From contig NZ_JAPNTZ010000015.1 in assembly GCF_026626335.1 (NCBI RefSeq), forward strand, positions 62,001 to 126,000: 64,000 nt of DNA, read 5' to 3'. Shown here one piece after another: positions 48,501 to 57,160 of the stretch. The stretch is from Paractinoplanes pyxinae. GTDB taxonomy: Bacteria; Actinomycetota; Actinomycetes; Mycobacteriales; Micromonosporaceae. A program made the translations under genes and the position numbers. The notes under the pieces were generated by a model that saw only the letters and a program-made list of their open reading frames with translations, did not search any database and was not told where the DNA came from. Each line of letters opens with the position of its first letter. Within the stretch, counting starts at the first letter, position 1.

Positions 48501-49556
48501 TCAACTACCCGAATCCACCGGCCCGTGGCTGATCCGCTTCCCGGCAAAGGCCACACCGCCACGCCAGTAGCCGAGCGCCTCGATCCACCAGGTCAGCCCA
48601 GCCGCCGAATATGCAGCAGTCTGATCCGCAGCGGTGGCCGCCTCGGTGGCCCCTTCAAGCACAAAGTCGAACATGTTCGGCTGGGAGCTGCCGCGCCCGG
48701 TCCCAGCGCTTCCTAGGCCAGCCATCTCGCCGCGCCATTCCGCGGTCGCGTCGGCGCCTCCCCTTTCGGCGATTCGGCCGCGGCTCAGTGCGGTTGCCTC
48801 GGTGCCGCGTTCGCCGGCCATCTCGCCGCGTCCTTCCGCGGCCGAGGCGGTGCCGCCTTGGCTGGCCATCTCGCCGCGTCCCTTCGCGGTCGGATCGGCG
48901 CCGCCTTGGCTAGCGATCTCGCCGCGTCCCTCCACGGTTGCGTCGGCGCTGCCTCGGCCGGCCATCTCGCCGCGGACGAAGGCCACGGTCGCGCGGAACT
49001 CGTCGATGGAAACGTTGCGCTCGCGTTGGTGCTGGTAGATGGGCATCGCACCATCGAATCGGGCCGCCCGCCGCAGCCCCGCCCGGTTCGGCCAGAGCCC
49101 ACCGCACCAGATCGGAATCTGCCGCCCGCCCCAAGCCGCCCACAGTTCTTTCAGCCCAGCCAGCCGCTCATCCAGAGCGCGCCCCCGCGCCCGCATGTCA
49201 GCGTCGAGCCCGAAGTCGCTGAACTCCCGATCAACCGACCCGATGATCGGCACCACGGTGAGCCGCCCACCCGACAGCTCATCCAACGCCAACGTCTCCT
49301 GCGCCACGTCCTGCACCTGCCGCCGCGGCAACACGATCGTCAGAATGATCCGCACCCGCTCAGTAGCCGCAGCGATAGCCGAGGCAGCCACCACCGAGTT
49401 AGTGACCGGCCAACTCGGATCGTGATAGAGCAGGTGATCCCACAGATGCACCCCGTCCCACCCGCTCCGCTCGGCCGCCACCCCCATCCCCACCAACCGT
49501 CGAACGTCCCCGAACTCCCCGACGGTCGGCAGCCCGACGGCATAGTTCAATCCCAT
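48501..49556 (-). CDS. LLM class oxidoreductase with inserted 16-residue repeat array
   Basis: Luciferase-like oxidoreductase (351 aa): YAVGLPTVGEFGDVRRLVG, WDGVHLWDHLLYHDPSWP and LTIVLPRRQVQDVAQETL are clear family blocks, and the last 60 residues (FDFVLEGATEAATAADQ, LTWWIEALGYWRGG) complete the barrel. Residues 195-290 are six tandem 16-residue units (RGEMASQGGTASAAEG and variants), inserted in a helix-loop region before the last barrel strand. The insert is Gly/Ala/Glu-rich and probably forms a flexible surface loop. ATG 49556 is supported by TAGGGT at 6 nt. The substrate is unknown. Confidence 0.83.
   Translation of the reverse strand: MGLNYAVGLPTVGEFGDVRRLVGMGVAAERSGWDGVHLWDHLLYHDPSWPVTNSVVAASAIAAATERVRIILTIVLPRRQVQDVAQETLALDELSGGRLTVVPIIGSVDREFSDFGLDADMRARGRALDERLAGLKELWAAWGGRQIPIWCGGLWPNRAGLRRAARFDGAMPIYQHQRERNVSIDEFRATVAFVRGEMAGRGSADATVEGRGEIASQGGADPTAKGRGEMASQGGTASAAEGRGEMAGERGTEATALSRGRIAERGGADATAEWRGEMAGLGSAGTGRGSSQPNMFDFVLEGATEAATAADQTAAYSAAGLTWWIEALGYWRGGVAFAGKRISHGPVDSGS
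48687..48974 (-). repeat. Six 48-bp repeats inside LLM oxidoreductase
   Basis: Exactly 288 bp, six units of 48 bp, each coding RG-E/R-M/I-A followed by Gly/Ala/Thr-rich residues. The units diverge at several positions but never break frame. The length divisible by three and lack of stops argue the insertion is tolerated in protein. Confidence 0.9.
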
Positions 49557-49562
49557 CCCCGC

Positions 49563-49568
49563 ACCCTA
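49563..49568 (-). promoter_or_regulatory. -10 element, leaderless LLM gene
   Basis: TAGGGT, 6 nt upstream of ATG 49556. Confidence 0.5.
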
Positions 49569-50238
49569 CTGACCCCTCCAAGACCTCCCCAACGCCACGA
49601 CGACCCGCCGCCGGAAGAACCCCATCGCGTTCAGAGGCGCTGAACCAGCCCGGCGCGGCCAACCGCACAACCGAGCCGTGAGCGATACCGATCGGCCAAC
49701 CCCGGCCGGCGCGCCACTGCTTACATGCGCTCGACGGCACCCAGGCGCGATCAAGCGCGCAGCCATCCAGTCGACGAGACCGATCAGCCCAACTTCACCC
49801 GCACTCCATGGACCCGTGCGCCCAGCAAGCAGCGACCATTGCGACGGGCGATCGGCCAACCCCTAGCCGGCACGCCACGGCGCTCGACTGCGCCCTCGCC
49901 GCCGCCAAACGCACAGTTGGCCGGTCGGGAACCCCGCATGGCGAACCCGTCACCGGAACGCCAAGAGCCGCGGGCACCCCATTGCGACTGACCACCGCCA
50001 AACGCGGGCCCCGCTGGCCGGCGAACCGGTCGGCCGAACGAGCTACGCCCGCCACGACCACACGCTCTCGACGTTCCCCGGCACCGCCGAGCACATCATC
50101 GGTCAGCCGCCCAGACCGAGCCGAGCTAAAGCTGGCGCGCCACTGCCCACAGGCGCTCGACATCGCCCTGGCACTGACAAGCGCGCACCCGCACGTTCGG
50201 CGTTGCTCCGATGCGGCCGAGCGCCAAGGCCGCAGGGC

Positions 50239-50514
50239 GTCGACGCTGCTCGGGTGTAGCCAAGCGCGAAGCCGCATGGTCGACATCGCCCGGGCGCGGC
50301 CAAGCGCGAAGCCGCCCGGTCGACGCAGCTCGGGTGCGGCCAAGCGCGAATCCACCCGATCGACGCAGCTCGGGTGCGGCCAAGCGCGAAGCCGCCCGGT
50401 CGACCCAGCTCCGGGTATGGCCAAGCGCGCAGCCGCATGGTCGACATCGCACGGAGCGGCCAACCGCGAAGCCGGTCGACCCAGCTCGGGTTTAGTCAAG
50501 CGCAGCCATCCAGT
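50239..50514. repeat. Intergenic 40-bp tandem array
   Basis: GTCGAC-anchored units start at 50239, 50279, 50319, 50359, 50399, 50440 and 50475, i.e. near-exact 40-bp spacing; the best conserved core is GTGCGGCCAAGCGCGAAGCC. Diverged copies extend on both sides through about 49640-50620, which contains no credible gene. The array is unrelated to the 48-bp array 1.3 kb away. Confidence 0.85.
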
Positions 50515-50621
50515 AGGCAGACTGATCGGCCGAACCAGGCCCCGAGGGACGTTTGCTCGGGTGCGGCCGAGCACAAAGCCGCCCAGTCGAAGTTGGCCGG
50601 GCGGCCGTAGCGCTCAGCCGG

Positions 50622-51830
50622 TCAGTCGGCCGTGCCCGGTCCCGCCGGGTGCCAGTCGCGGCGGCGGCCGGAGCGGACGACAAGGGCGACGATGCCCAGC
50701 AGCAGCACCAACCCGGCGCCGATGGCGGCGAACAGCAAAGCGTTGCGCTGTGACTGGTCGCGCCGGGCGGCCAGGGCGATCGCCGCCGGGTCGTTGGCGT
50801 TCATCATCTCGGGTGCGGGCTCGGCGCGGCCCTGGGTGTTCAGCGTCGCGGTGAGCGCCCGGTAGGGGTTGAGCGCTCCCAGCCCGTACTCGGAACTGGC
50901 GGCGCCACCCGGCGCCGGATCGGCCGTCGCGACCAGACGCTGCCGTACCTGGGCCGGTGTGATCGCCGGGAAGCGCTGTTTGAGCAGGGCCGCCGTGGCC
51001 GACACGAACGGCGTGGCGAAGCTGGTGCCGCTGACCGACGCGTGCCCGGCGACCCGGCTGGCCGCGGTCACCGGCTCGCCGATCGCCACCAGGTCGACGT
51101 AGTCGCCGCGCTGGGAGAACGACGCCCGTACCCCGTTGACGTTGATCGCCCCGACGCCGATCACGCCCGGATACTTCGCCGGGAACGGGTCGGGGTTGCC
51201 GTCGTCGGGCCCGCCCTTGTTGCCGACGGCGGCAACCACCACGACACCTGCCGCGATCGCCCTAGCCACGGCCGCCCGCACCGCGCCGTCGTTCACGGTC
51301 ATCACGAGCGAGAGGTTGATCACGTCGGCGTCGCCCTCGTCGACCGCCCAGTCGATCGCGTCGGCGAACTGGGCCGGGGAGCCGCGGTCGCCCACCACGT
51401 CGTCGCCGATCTCGAGCTGCTCGCTGATGCGCACCGGGACGATCACCGCATCCGGCGCGAGGCCCTGGAAGCCCGTGTCCCGCGCCGGCGCCCCCGCGAT
51501 GATGCTCGCCACCGCCGTGCCGTGACCGGCACAGTCCTGCCGGCCCGACCGCTCGCCGTGCAGGAAGTCGGCACCCTGGTCGACGCGTCCGCGCAGCTGG
51601 GGATGCTCCGCGTCGACCCCGGAGTCGATGACGGCGACCCGCACGCCGGCGCCCGTGGCGAACCCGGCCAGCCGCTTCGGGTCGTACACCTGATCCTCGA
51701 CCGGCACGTCCGCCTTGACCGCCGCGGCGACCCCCGGCTGCTCGCAGACGACCGCCGCGCGGGCCGGCGCGGGGACCGTCAGCACCGCGGCGAGCACCGC
51801 CACGGCGGCGACCAGCCGACGCCAACCCAT
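50622..51830 (-). CDS. Mycosin-type S8 serine protease (type VII secretion-associated)
   Basis: Membrane-anchored subtilase (402 aa). Signal peptide (ends near PARAA, 1-26), catalytic triad Asp69 (VAVIDSGVD), His103 (CAGHGTAVASI) and Ser270 (SGTSFATP), oxyanion Asn204 (AVGNKGG), and a C-terminal transmembrane helix (LLFAAIGAGLVLLLGIVALVV) with a basic tail. This is the mycosin (MycP) layout that processes ESX/type VII substrates. No other ESX gene lies in the window, so it is an orphan here. ATG 51830 has GGAGG 7 nt upstream. Confidence 0.9.
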   Translation of the reverse strand: MGWRRLVAAVAVLAAVLTVPAPARAAVVCEQPGVAAAVKADVPVEDQVYDPKRLAGFATGAGVRVAVIDSGVDAEHPQLRGRVDQGADFLHGERSGRQDCAGHGTAVASIIAGAPARDTGFQGLAPDAVIVPVRISEQLEIGDDVVGDRGSPAQFADAIDWAVDEGDADVINLSLVMTVNDGAVRAAVARAIAAGVVVVAAVGNKGGPDDGNPDPFPAKYPGVIGVGAINVNGVRASFSQRGDYVDLVAIGEPVTAASRVAGHASVSGTSFATPFVSATAALLKQRFPAITPAQVRQRLVATADPAPGGAASSEYGLGALNPYRALTATLNTQGRAEPAPEMMNANDPAAIALAARRDQSQRNALLFAAIGAGLVLLLGIVALVVRSGRRRDWHPAGPGTAD

Positions 51831-51914
51831 CGAGCACCTCCGAAGCCTTGGGCAACGATTCGCATGGATGGTATCGAGGGGGTGCGACAGTTCCGGTTGT
51901 GCGCCCAGGGATCT

Positions 51915-52078
51915 CCCAGTTAGGTTGTGGGAACCATCTGCGGCGTCGTGAGGGAAACCGGTGAGAGTCCGGTGCGGTCGCGCCACTGTGAACGGGGATT
52001 CCGGTCCTCGTGAGTCAGGACGCTCACACGTCGCAGCCTGTCGAACGGGACGCGTCATCCCGCAAGGAGGTTTCTCCG
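51915..52078 (+). ncRNA. Cobalamin (B12) riboswitch
   Basis: Leader of the cbtBA genes. It has the conserved core GGGAAACCGGTGAGAGTCC followed by GCCACTGTGA (51982-51991) and the B12-box-like AGTCAGGACGCTCAC (52013-52027). Downstream, CGGGA/TCCCG (52046-52062) forms a stem, and the Shine-Dalgarno GGAG (52066-52069) can pair with CTCC (52074-52077) across a 4-nt loop. The last hairpin suggests translational control by adenosylcobalamin. Confidence 0.9.
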
Positions 52079-52080
52079 CC

Positions 52081-52284
52081 ATGCCCAAGGCCACCACCGC
52101 CGGTCAGCTGAGCACGCCCGCCGTCTCCCCGCGGCTGCTCTGGACGGCTCTCGCCGTCGTCGCCTTCATGCTGCTCATCACCTACCTGGTCGTCTTCGAC
52201 CAGGGCGCCGTGTCGCGCAGCGGCATGTACCTGCACGAGCTCATGCACGACGGTCGCCACCTGCTCGGCGTCCCGTGCCACTGA
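52081..52284 (+). CDS. cbtB: Cobalt transporter subunit CbtB
   Basis: Very short membrane protein (67 aa) of the CbtB family. One transmembrane helix (about 20-39), then the histidine-rich C-terminal motif HELMHDGRHLLGVPCH (His52, 56, 60, 67), thought to bind cobalt. Translation starts at ATG 52081, 10 nt downstream of AAGGAGG, inside the riboswitch expression platform. The stop overlaps cbtA by 10 nt. B12 control fits a cobalt uptake function. Confidence 0.92.
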   Translation: MPKATTAGQLSTPAVSPRLLWTALAVVAFMLLITYLVVFDQGAVSRSGMYLHELMHDGRHLLGVPCH

Positions 52285-53042
52285 GCGACGGTTCGAAAGC
52301 GCTGACATTCGGCGCCCTTCTGCTCCGGGGCCTGCTTGCGGGTCTCATCGCCGGTTTGCTCGCCGGCTTTTTCGCGTACGGGTTCGGTGAGCCCAAGGTC
52401 GACGCGGCGATCGCGATCGAAGAGGCGGCCGCCCCCGCGCCCGCACCCGACGCTCCCCACGAGGAAGAGCTGGTCAGCCGCAACGGCCAGAAGGGCGGCC
52501 TGTTCCTGGCCACCGGCCTGTACGGCGCGGCCATGGGCGGCCTGCTGGCCGTGGCGTTCACGCTGCTCCGCCGTCGACTGCGCACCCCCAGCGACACTCG
52601 GGCCGCATTAGGACTGGCCGGCGCCGCCTTGCTGGGTCTGGTCCTGGTCCCGTACGTGAAATATCCGCCTAACCCACCGGCGGTCGGCGACCCCGGCACG
52701 ATCAATCAACGCACGATCAGCTACCTGGCGATCGTCGTGATCGGCCTGGTCGCGGTCTGGGCCGCCGTGGTCGCCAAGCGCACGCAACCCACCGAGTGGC
52801 GTCAGGCGATCGCTGCCGTGATCGGCTTCCTGGTCGTCGTGGTGGTCGGCTACGCCCTGCTGCCGAACATCAACGAGGTGCCGGCGACGTTCCCGCCCGA
52901 CCTGCTGTGGTCCTTCCGCCTGACGTCCCTGGGCACCCAGGCCGTCCTGTGGACCACCCTGGGTCTCGCGTTCGCCGCGCTGCTCTCCCTGGGCCGCCGC
53001 GCAGCCGCCCAGCCCGAGCGGGAGCCGGCCACCGCCGCGTAG
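52275..53042 (+). CDS. cbtA: Cobalt transporter subunit CbtA
   Basis: Membrane protein (255 aa) with about five to six helices, the first being LRGLLAGLIAGLLAGFFAYGF. Family features: an acidic/His loop after helix 1 (HEEELVSRNGQKGGLFLATGLYG), VPYVKYPPNPPAVGDPGTI and the final helix. It partners CbtB in B12-regulated cobalt import. GTG 52275 overlaps cbtB. Downstream lies a 9-bp stem-loop terminator shared with the convergent gene. Confidence 0.92.
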   Translation: MPLSDGSKALTFGALLLRGLLAGLIAGLLAGFFAYGFGEPKVDAAIAIEEAAAPAPAPDAPHEEELVSRNGQKGGLFLATGLYGAAMGGLLAVAFTLLRRRLRTPSDTRAALGLAGAALLGLVLVPYVKYPPNPPAVGDPGTINQRTISYLAIVVIGLVAVWAAVVAKRTQPTEWRQAIAAVIGFLVVVVVGYALLPNINEVPATFPPDLLWSFRLTSLGTQAVLWTTLGLAFAALLSLGRRAAAQPEREPATAA

Positions 53043-53051
53043 TTCGCCGTC

Positions 53052-53080
53052 GGGCCGACGTCACAGCACGGCGTCGGCCC
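53052..53080. terminator. Stem-loop between cbtA and the convergent kinase
   Basis: GGGCCGACG / CGTCGGCCC, a 9-bp perfect stem with an 11-nt loop, 10 nt after the cbtA stop and spanning the 3' end of the opposing gene; no U tract. It could terminate both transcripts. Confidence 0.6.
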
Positions 53081-54074
53081 AGCGGGCAACTACCCTGAGC
53101 ACCGGAGCCCGACCGGCCAGCATGGCTTCGATGCCCCGCTTGTCGTAGCCCGCCTTGCGACCACCACCGTTCATCGCGGCCGTCACCATGCGCGGCGCCA
53201 GCCAGCAGTACTTGGCCGCCCCGCACGTCATGACCGCGCGGCGCACCGTCTCGTCGTCGACCGCTCCGTCCAGCCCACGCCGGTACTGTTCGGCCACCAC
53301 CGCCAGCACGTCGTCCAGCAGGGCGATGTCGATGAGGCCGTCGAAGAACGTGTCCAGGGCCAGGTTCGCCGGGTCCTCGCCGATCGCGCCCGTTCCCGCG
53401 TACGCCCAATCGAGCAGCACGGGGCCCTTCGGCGCGAACACCAGGTTCATCGGCCAGACGTCGTGGTGGCACAACGTACGCGGAAGCTCGTCGGTCAGCG
53501 CGAGAACCTCGACCCGCCGTTCCCACAGCCGGCGCAGCCCCGCCCGCAGAGACGGTTCCCACGCCTCCGCCAGCACCGGATGATCCCAGTCCAGGTCACC
53601 CGACAAGGCGTTCGCCATCGTGTAGTCGCGCAGCCAATCCCGCGCCAGCCACGGTTCCACCGGCGGCCGCCCGAGCCAGTGCGCGTGCGCACCACCCAGC
53701 CGAAACGCCACCTCGCCCAGCTGGCCCACGCCGGCCGACGTCCCGGCCGTGCCGGTCACGTCCTCCAGCCACATCGCCACCGATCCGTCTGGGCCTTCCA
53801 CCTCCTCGTACAACTCGGGCCCGGGCAACCCGGGCAGACCCGTAGCGACCAGCCCGGAGGCATACGCCTCGGGCTCACGCCGCCAATAGTTGAAGTGACC
53901 CGGGTCGTCACTGGCCGCCAGGTGCTCGGCGGCCCCCTCTCTCCTCGGCGTCGCGACCTTGAGGATCGCGGTGCCTTCGTCACGGTAGACCCGCCAGACG
54001 CCGCCGGTAACCTCGTTCGCCGTGCTGTGGATAAGTTCTTCGACAGTCCAACCGGGACGGAGCAGGTTTTCCAC
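53061..54074 (-). CDS. Phosphotransferase family protein (choline/aminoglycoside kinase-like)
   Basis: APH-like kinase (337 aa). ATP site in EGTAILKVATPRRE, catalytic loop TLCHHDVWPMNLVF (HHD-N variation of HGD-N), and metal-binding VLLDWAYAGTGAIGED. Substrate unknown. GTG 54074 is supported by TAAAGT 6 nt upstream (leaderless). It is divergent from the DUF4037 gene; their -10 boxes lie 28 bp apart. Confidence 0.84.
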   Translation of the reverse strand: MENLLRPGWTVEELIHSTANEVTGGVWRVYRDEGTAILKVATPRREGAAEHLAASDDPGHFNYWRREPEAYASGLVATGLPGLPGPELYEEVEGPDGSVAMWLEDVTGTAGTSAGVGQLGEVAFRLGGAHAHWLGRPPVEPWLARDWLRDYTMANALSGDLDWDHPVLAEAWEPSLRAGLRRLWERRVEVLALTDELPRTLCHHDVWPMNLVFAPKGPVLLDWAYAGTGAIGEDPANLALDTFFDGLIDIALLDDVLAVVAEQYRRGLDGAVDDETVRRAVMTCGAAKYCWLAPRMVTAAMNGGGRKAGYDKRGIEAMLAGRAPVLRVVARWADAVL

Positions 54075-54080
54075 AGGCCG

Positions 54081-54086
54081 ACTTTA
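54081..54086 (-). promoter_or_regulatory. -10 element, leaderless kinase gene
   Basis: TAAAGT, 6 nt upstream of GTG 54074, within a compact divergent promoter region. Confidence 0.5.
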
Positions 54087-54114
54087 ACGGCGCGAACTTG
54101 TCGGAGGCGCCCGC

Positions 54115-54120
54115 TAGGTT
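54115..54120 (+). promoter_or_regulatory. -10 element, leaderless DUF4037 gene
   Basis: TAGGTT, 7 nt upstream of ATG 54128. Confidence 0.5.
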
Positions 54121-54127
54121 CCACGCC

Positions 54128-55174
54128 ATGACCGCATTCCTGCCCGGCGTCGAACTCGCCCGCCTCTTCTACACCGAAGCCGTCCGCCCCCTGCTCGGCG
54201 ATCTGCCCCATGCCGCCGCCCGTCTCGGCCCCGGCTCAGACGTGCTCGGTTTCGACACGCCGCGCTCGACCGACCACGACTGGGGTCCCCGCCTCGAGCT
54301 GTTCGTCGACGACGACATCGGCGGGCTCGGCGCCATGCTCAGCGAGCAGCTGCCGAAACGCTTCCGCGGCTGGTCCACCCACTTCGAGCCCCCGGGCGCG
54401 CGCGTCCGCTCGATGGCCGACACCGACGGCCCGGTCGACCACTACGTGACGATCACGCCCTTCCCGAGTTTCTGCCGCAGCCTGCTCGGCTTCGACCCGG
54501 CAGAGGGCATCGACACGCTCGACTGGCTGGGCACGCCGTGGCAGCGCCTCGCCGAGCTCACCGGCGGCGCCGTCTTCCACGATCCGAGCGGTGCGATTTC
54601 CCGCGTACGCGAGAGCCTGCGCGGGTATCCGGCCGATGTCTGGCGGTACGTGCTGGCCGCGCAGTGGCAGCGCATCGCCGAGGAAGAGGCGTTCCCGGCC
54701 CGTGCCTCCGAGGCCGGCGACGAGCGAGGCGCCCGCGTGATCACCGCCCGGCTCTGCCGTGAGGTGGCCCGCCTGTCCCTGCTGCAGTCCCGGCGCTGGC
54801 CGCCCTACTCGAAGTGGCTGATGGCGGCCATACCGCCCGACAATGTCGCCTGGCACCTCACGGCGGCGCTCCGGGCGGATGACGCCCGCTCCCGAGAGGA
54901 ATCGCTGTGCGCCGCTCTGGAAGCCGTGGCCGAGAAACAGAACGAGCTCGGCCTGGCCGCGGAGCTCCCACCGACACGACGAGAGTTCCACGACCGCGGG
55001 TACGAGGTGATCGGCGGCGACCGCTTCGCCGAGGCGCTACGCGACGCCGTCACGGACCCCGCCTTGCGTTCCCGCCCGCTCACCGGCTCGATCGACCAGA
55101 TCTCCGACAACACCGCACTGCTGACCAGCCCACCCACCTGCCGAGCCGTAATCACAGCCGCCGGCGGCCCGTGA
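54128..55174 (+). CDS. DUF4037 nucleotidyltransferase-like protein
   Basis: Protein of 348 residues with the nucleotidyltransferase-like entry LGPGSDVLGFDTPRSTDHDWGPRLELF, in which the G-S-D-V and D-H-D-W pattern marks the DUF4037 family. The remaining ~270 residues are mostly helical. Whether it is enzymatically active is uncertain: the family is not well characterised. ATG 54128 is set by TAGGTT 7 nt upstream; an in-frame earlier start lies within that promoter. Confidence 0.78.
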   Translation: MTAFLPGVELARLFYTEAVRPLLGDLPHAAARLGPGSDVLGFDTPRSTDHDWGPRLELFVDDDIGGLGAMLSEQLPKRFRGWSTHFEPPGARVRSMADTDGPVDHYVTITPFPSFCRSLLGFDPAEGIDTLDWLGTPWQRLAELTGGAVFHDPSGAISRVRESLRGYPADVWRYVLAAQWQRIAEEEAFPARASEAGDERGARVITARLCREVARLSLLQSRRWPPYSKWLMAAIPPDNVAWHLTAALRADDARSREESLCAALEAVAEKQNELGLAAELPPTRREFHDRGYEVIGGDRFAEALRDAVTDPALRSRPLTGSIDQISDNTALLTSPPTCRAVITAAGGP

Positions 55175-55193
55175 CGCCTTCTCACGGCCCGGA

Positions 55194-55199
55194 TAGGTT
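55194..55199 (+). promoter_or_regulatory. -10 element, leaderless LysE-type gene
   Basis: TAGGTT, 6 nt upstream of GTG 55206 (9 nt from ATG 55209). Confidence 0.5.
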
Positions 55200-55205
55200 C
55201 CGTTG

Positions 55206-55841
55206 GTGATGACTTTCGCGGCGCTGTGGTCTTTCGTTCTGGTGGTCGGACTGCTCACGCTGACGCCCGGACTTGATACGGCACTCATCCTGCGCACGGC
55301 CACGGTCCGGTCGGAGCGGCAGGCCTGGGGCGTGGTGCTGGGCATCCAGACCGGCACGCTCGTGTGGGGCGTACTGGCCTCGGCCGGCATCACGGCGGTG
55401 CTGACCGCGTCGCACGTCGCCTACGAGGTGGTGCGCTGGGCCGGCGCCGTCTACCTGGTCTGGATGGGCGCACGCATGCTCTGGGCCACGTGGCGCCGCG
55501 AACCGGCGAGCGACCACGAGCCGAGCATCGCCGCTTCGGCCGGCTTCTTCGCCGGCTGGCGGCGCGGCCTGCTCACCAACCTGCTCAATCCGAAGGTCGG
55601 CGCGTTCTACATGGCGCTGCTCCCCCAGTTCATTCCGGCCGGCGCGACACCCCTGCTCTACGGCGTCCTGCTGGCCGGCGTGCACGTCGCCCTCGGCCTC
55701 CTGTGGTCCACCGTCCTGGTCGCAACCGCCCGCCGCCTCCGCGGCCTCCTCAGCCGTCCCCGAGCACGTCGCCTCCTCGACCGCATCACCGGCGTCGTCA
55801 TCGTCGGCTTCGGCCTCCGCCTGGCCACCGAGGCCCGCTGA
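55206..55841 (+). CDS. LysE/RhtB family exporter
   Basis: Amino-acid or small-metabolite exporter (211 aa) with six helices. Family signatures: TLTPGLDTALILRT near the N-terminus, SAGITAVLTASHVAYEVVRWAGAVYLVWMGARML (in successive blocks), and NPKVGAFYMALLPQF. The exported substrate is not predictable. GTG 55206 is preferred from the -10 spacing; ATG 55209 is the next codon. Confidence 0.87.
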   Translation: MMTFAALWSFVLVVGLLTLTPGLDTALILRTATVRSERQAWGVVLGIQTGTLVWGVLASAGITAVLTASHVAYEVVRWAGAVYLVWMGARMLWATWRREPASDHEPSIAASAGFFAGWRRGLLTNLLNPKVGAFYMALLPQFIPAGATPLLYGVLLAGVHVALGLLWSTVLVATARRLRGLLSRPRARRLLDRITGVVIVGFGLRLATEAR

Positions 55842-56023
55842 CGCCCGGAGCGGCCCACGCCGCCACCTCGTCCGACGCTGCGCCGCGAGACACGCGATGT
55901 GATAGCGCCCAAATCCTCGCTCCCGGCTGGAGACACCCCAGACGATCCGATGGCTCCCGCCCGACGCAGCGGTAGCACGTCTGGCCAGTGATCGCGCCGA
56001 ATCCTCACCCGGCCAGGCGGGCC

Positions 56024-56097
56024 GACCTCGGCCAGGCGGCCGACCTCGACCAGGCGGCCGACCTCGACCAGGCGGGCTGACCTCGACCAGGCGGGCT
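56024..56097. repeat. 18/19-bp tandem repeat in intergenic DNA
   Basis: GACCTCGACCAGGCGG-type units start at 56024, 56042, 56060 and 56079, with period 18,18,19 bp. The rest of 55842-56520 contains no recognisable gene; looser repeats of related sequence precede the array. Confidence 0.75.
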
Positions 56098-56537
56098 GAG
56101 GCCGCCGAAACGTCGGGCTACCAGACGTCGCCTTTCCGCCGCCGCAGCGGACAGCGAGCTTGGCCAAGTAAGCGCGCCGACTTGCCGTTCCGGGCCGTGC
56201 GTGCCGATACCCGCCGACTTCCGTGCGCCCGGCGCCTTCGACAGCGAAGGTCACCGCATGACCGGGCGCTCCCCAACAAGCCAAGGTCGCTGGCACCGCC
56301 GGGCGGACCACGGCGCCCGTCGGAGGGACGGGCGGCAGTGAGGCGCATCGGGTGATCGTCTCCGCTACGCACGCCAGAGTTCGCTGACTACCGCTGGGTG
56401 GGTCCACGCGTCCGTTCCACCTGTCGCCGCGGACCGCGACGCCCGCGAATCGTCGTGTCGGGGCGGCGCTCGGCGCGAAGCGACCGAACGTAAATGCGGT
56501 CTGGACAACTTTTCTTTTCGGTGCGAGAGTGGGCGGC

Positions 56538-57158
56538 GTGGAGGATGTCGCTGTTATCGAGGACCCGGCTGCGGCTGAGGTCTCGCTTGATCCGATCCGT
56601 AATCGGTTGCTGGCTGAGCTGGCCGTTCCTGGGTCGGCCGCGATGCTTGCCGGCAAGGTGGGGCTGCCTCGGCAGAAGGTGAACTACCACCTGCGGGCGC
56701 TCGAGCAGCACGGGCTGGTCCGGCTGGTCGAGGAGCGGCGCAAGGGAAACGTGACCGAGCGGATGATGCAGGCCACCGCCGCCTCGTATGTGATCTCGCC
56801 CAGTGCCATGGCGGCCGTCGCGCCTGATCCGGAACGGGCGCCGGACCGGCTCTCGGCTCGCTGGCTGCTCGCCCTCGCGGCCCGCCTGGTGCGCGAGGTC
56901 GGAACGCTGATCAGTGGTGGGGCCAAAGCCCAGCAGCGGGTGGCCACATTCGCCATCGACGGAGAAGTGCGATTCGCCTCGCCGGGCGACCGGGCCGCCT
57001 TCGCCGAAGAGCTCACCACGGCCGTCACCGACCTGCTCGGCCGGTACCACAGCGAGACCGGGCGCAAGCACCGCATCGTCGTCGCCGTTCACCCGGCCCT
57101 CGACTCCGCCGCTGCGCCGCAACCGGAAACACCAGGTCGTGACGGAGAGGAACGCTGA
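56538..57158 (+). CDS. ArsR-type winged-helix regulator
   Basis: Winged-helix protein (206 aa). The HTH region LAELAVPGSAAMLAGKVGLPRQKVNYHLRALEQHG matches helix-turn-helix domains of ArsR/GntR-like repressors that pair with SRPBCC proteins. The C-terminal ~130 residues contain no metal-binding cysteines, so it probably does not sense metals. GTG 56538 is preferred: GAGAGT ends 7 nt upstream. Two nt separate its stop from the SRPBCC gene. Confidence 0.83.
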   Translation: MEDVAVIEDPAAAEVSLDPIRNRLLAELAVPGSAAMLAGKVGLPRQKVNYHLRALEQHGLVRLVEERRKGNVTERMMQATAASYVISPSAMAAVAPDPERAPDRLSARWLLALAARLVREVGTLISGGAKAQQRVATFAIDGEVRFASPGDRAAFAEELTTAVTDLLGRYHSETGRKHRIVVAVHPALDSAAAPQPETPGRDGEER

Positions 57159-57160
57159 CC

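Noticed and set aside
49640..50620. Open frames of 259 and 348 codons in the intergenic array
   Set aside because: They follow the 40-bp repeats, show no domain and no promoter/ribosome-binding site.
53155..53583. 142-codon frame on the plus strand opposite the phosphotransferase
   Set aside because: Shadow of a real kinase gene; Ser/Arg-rich with no domain.
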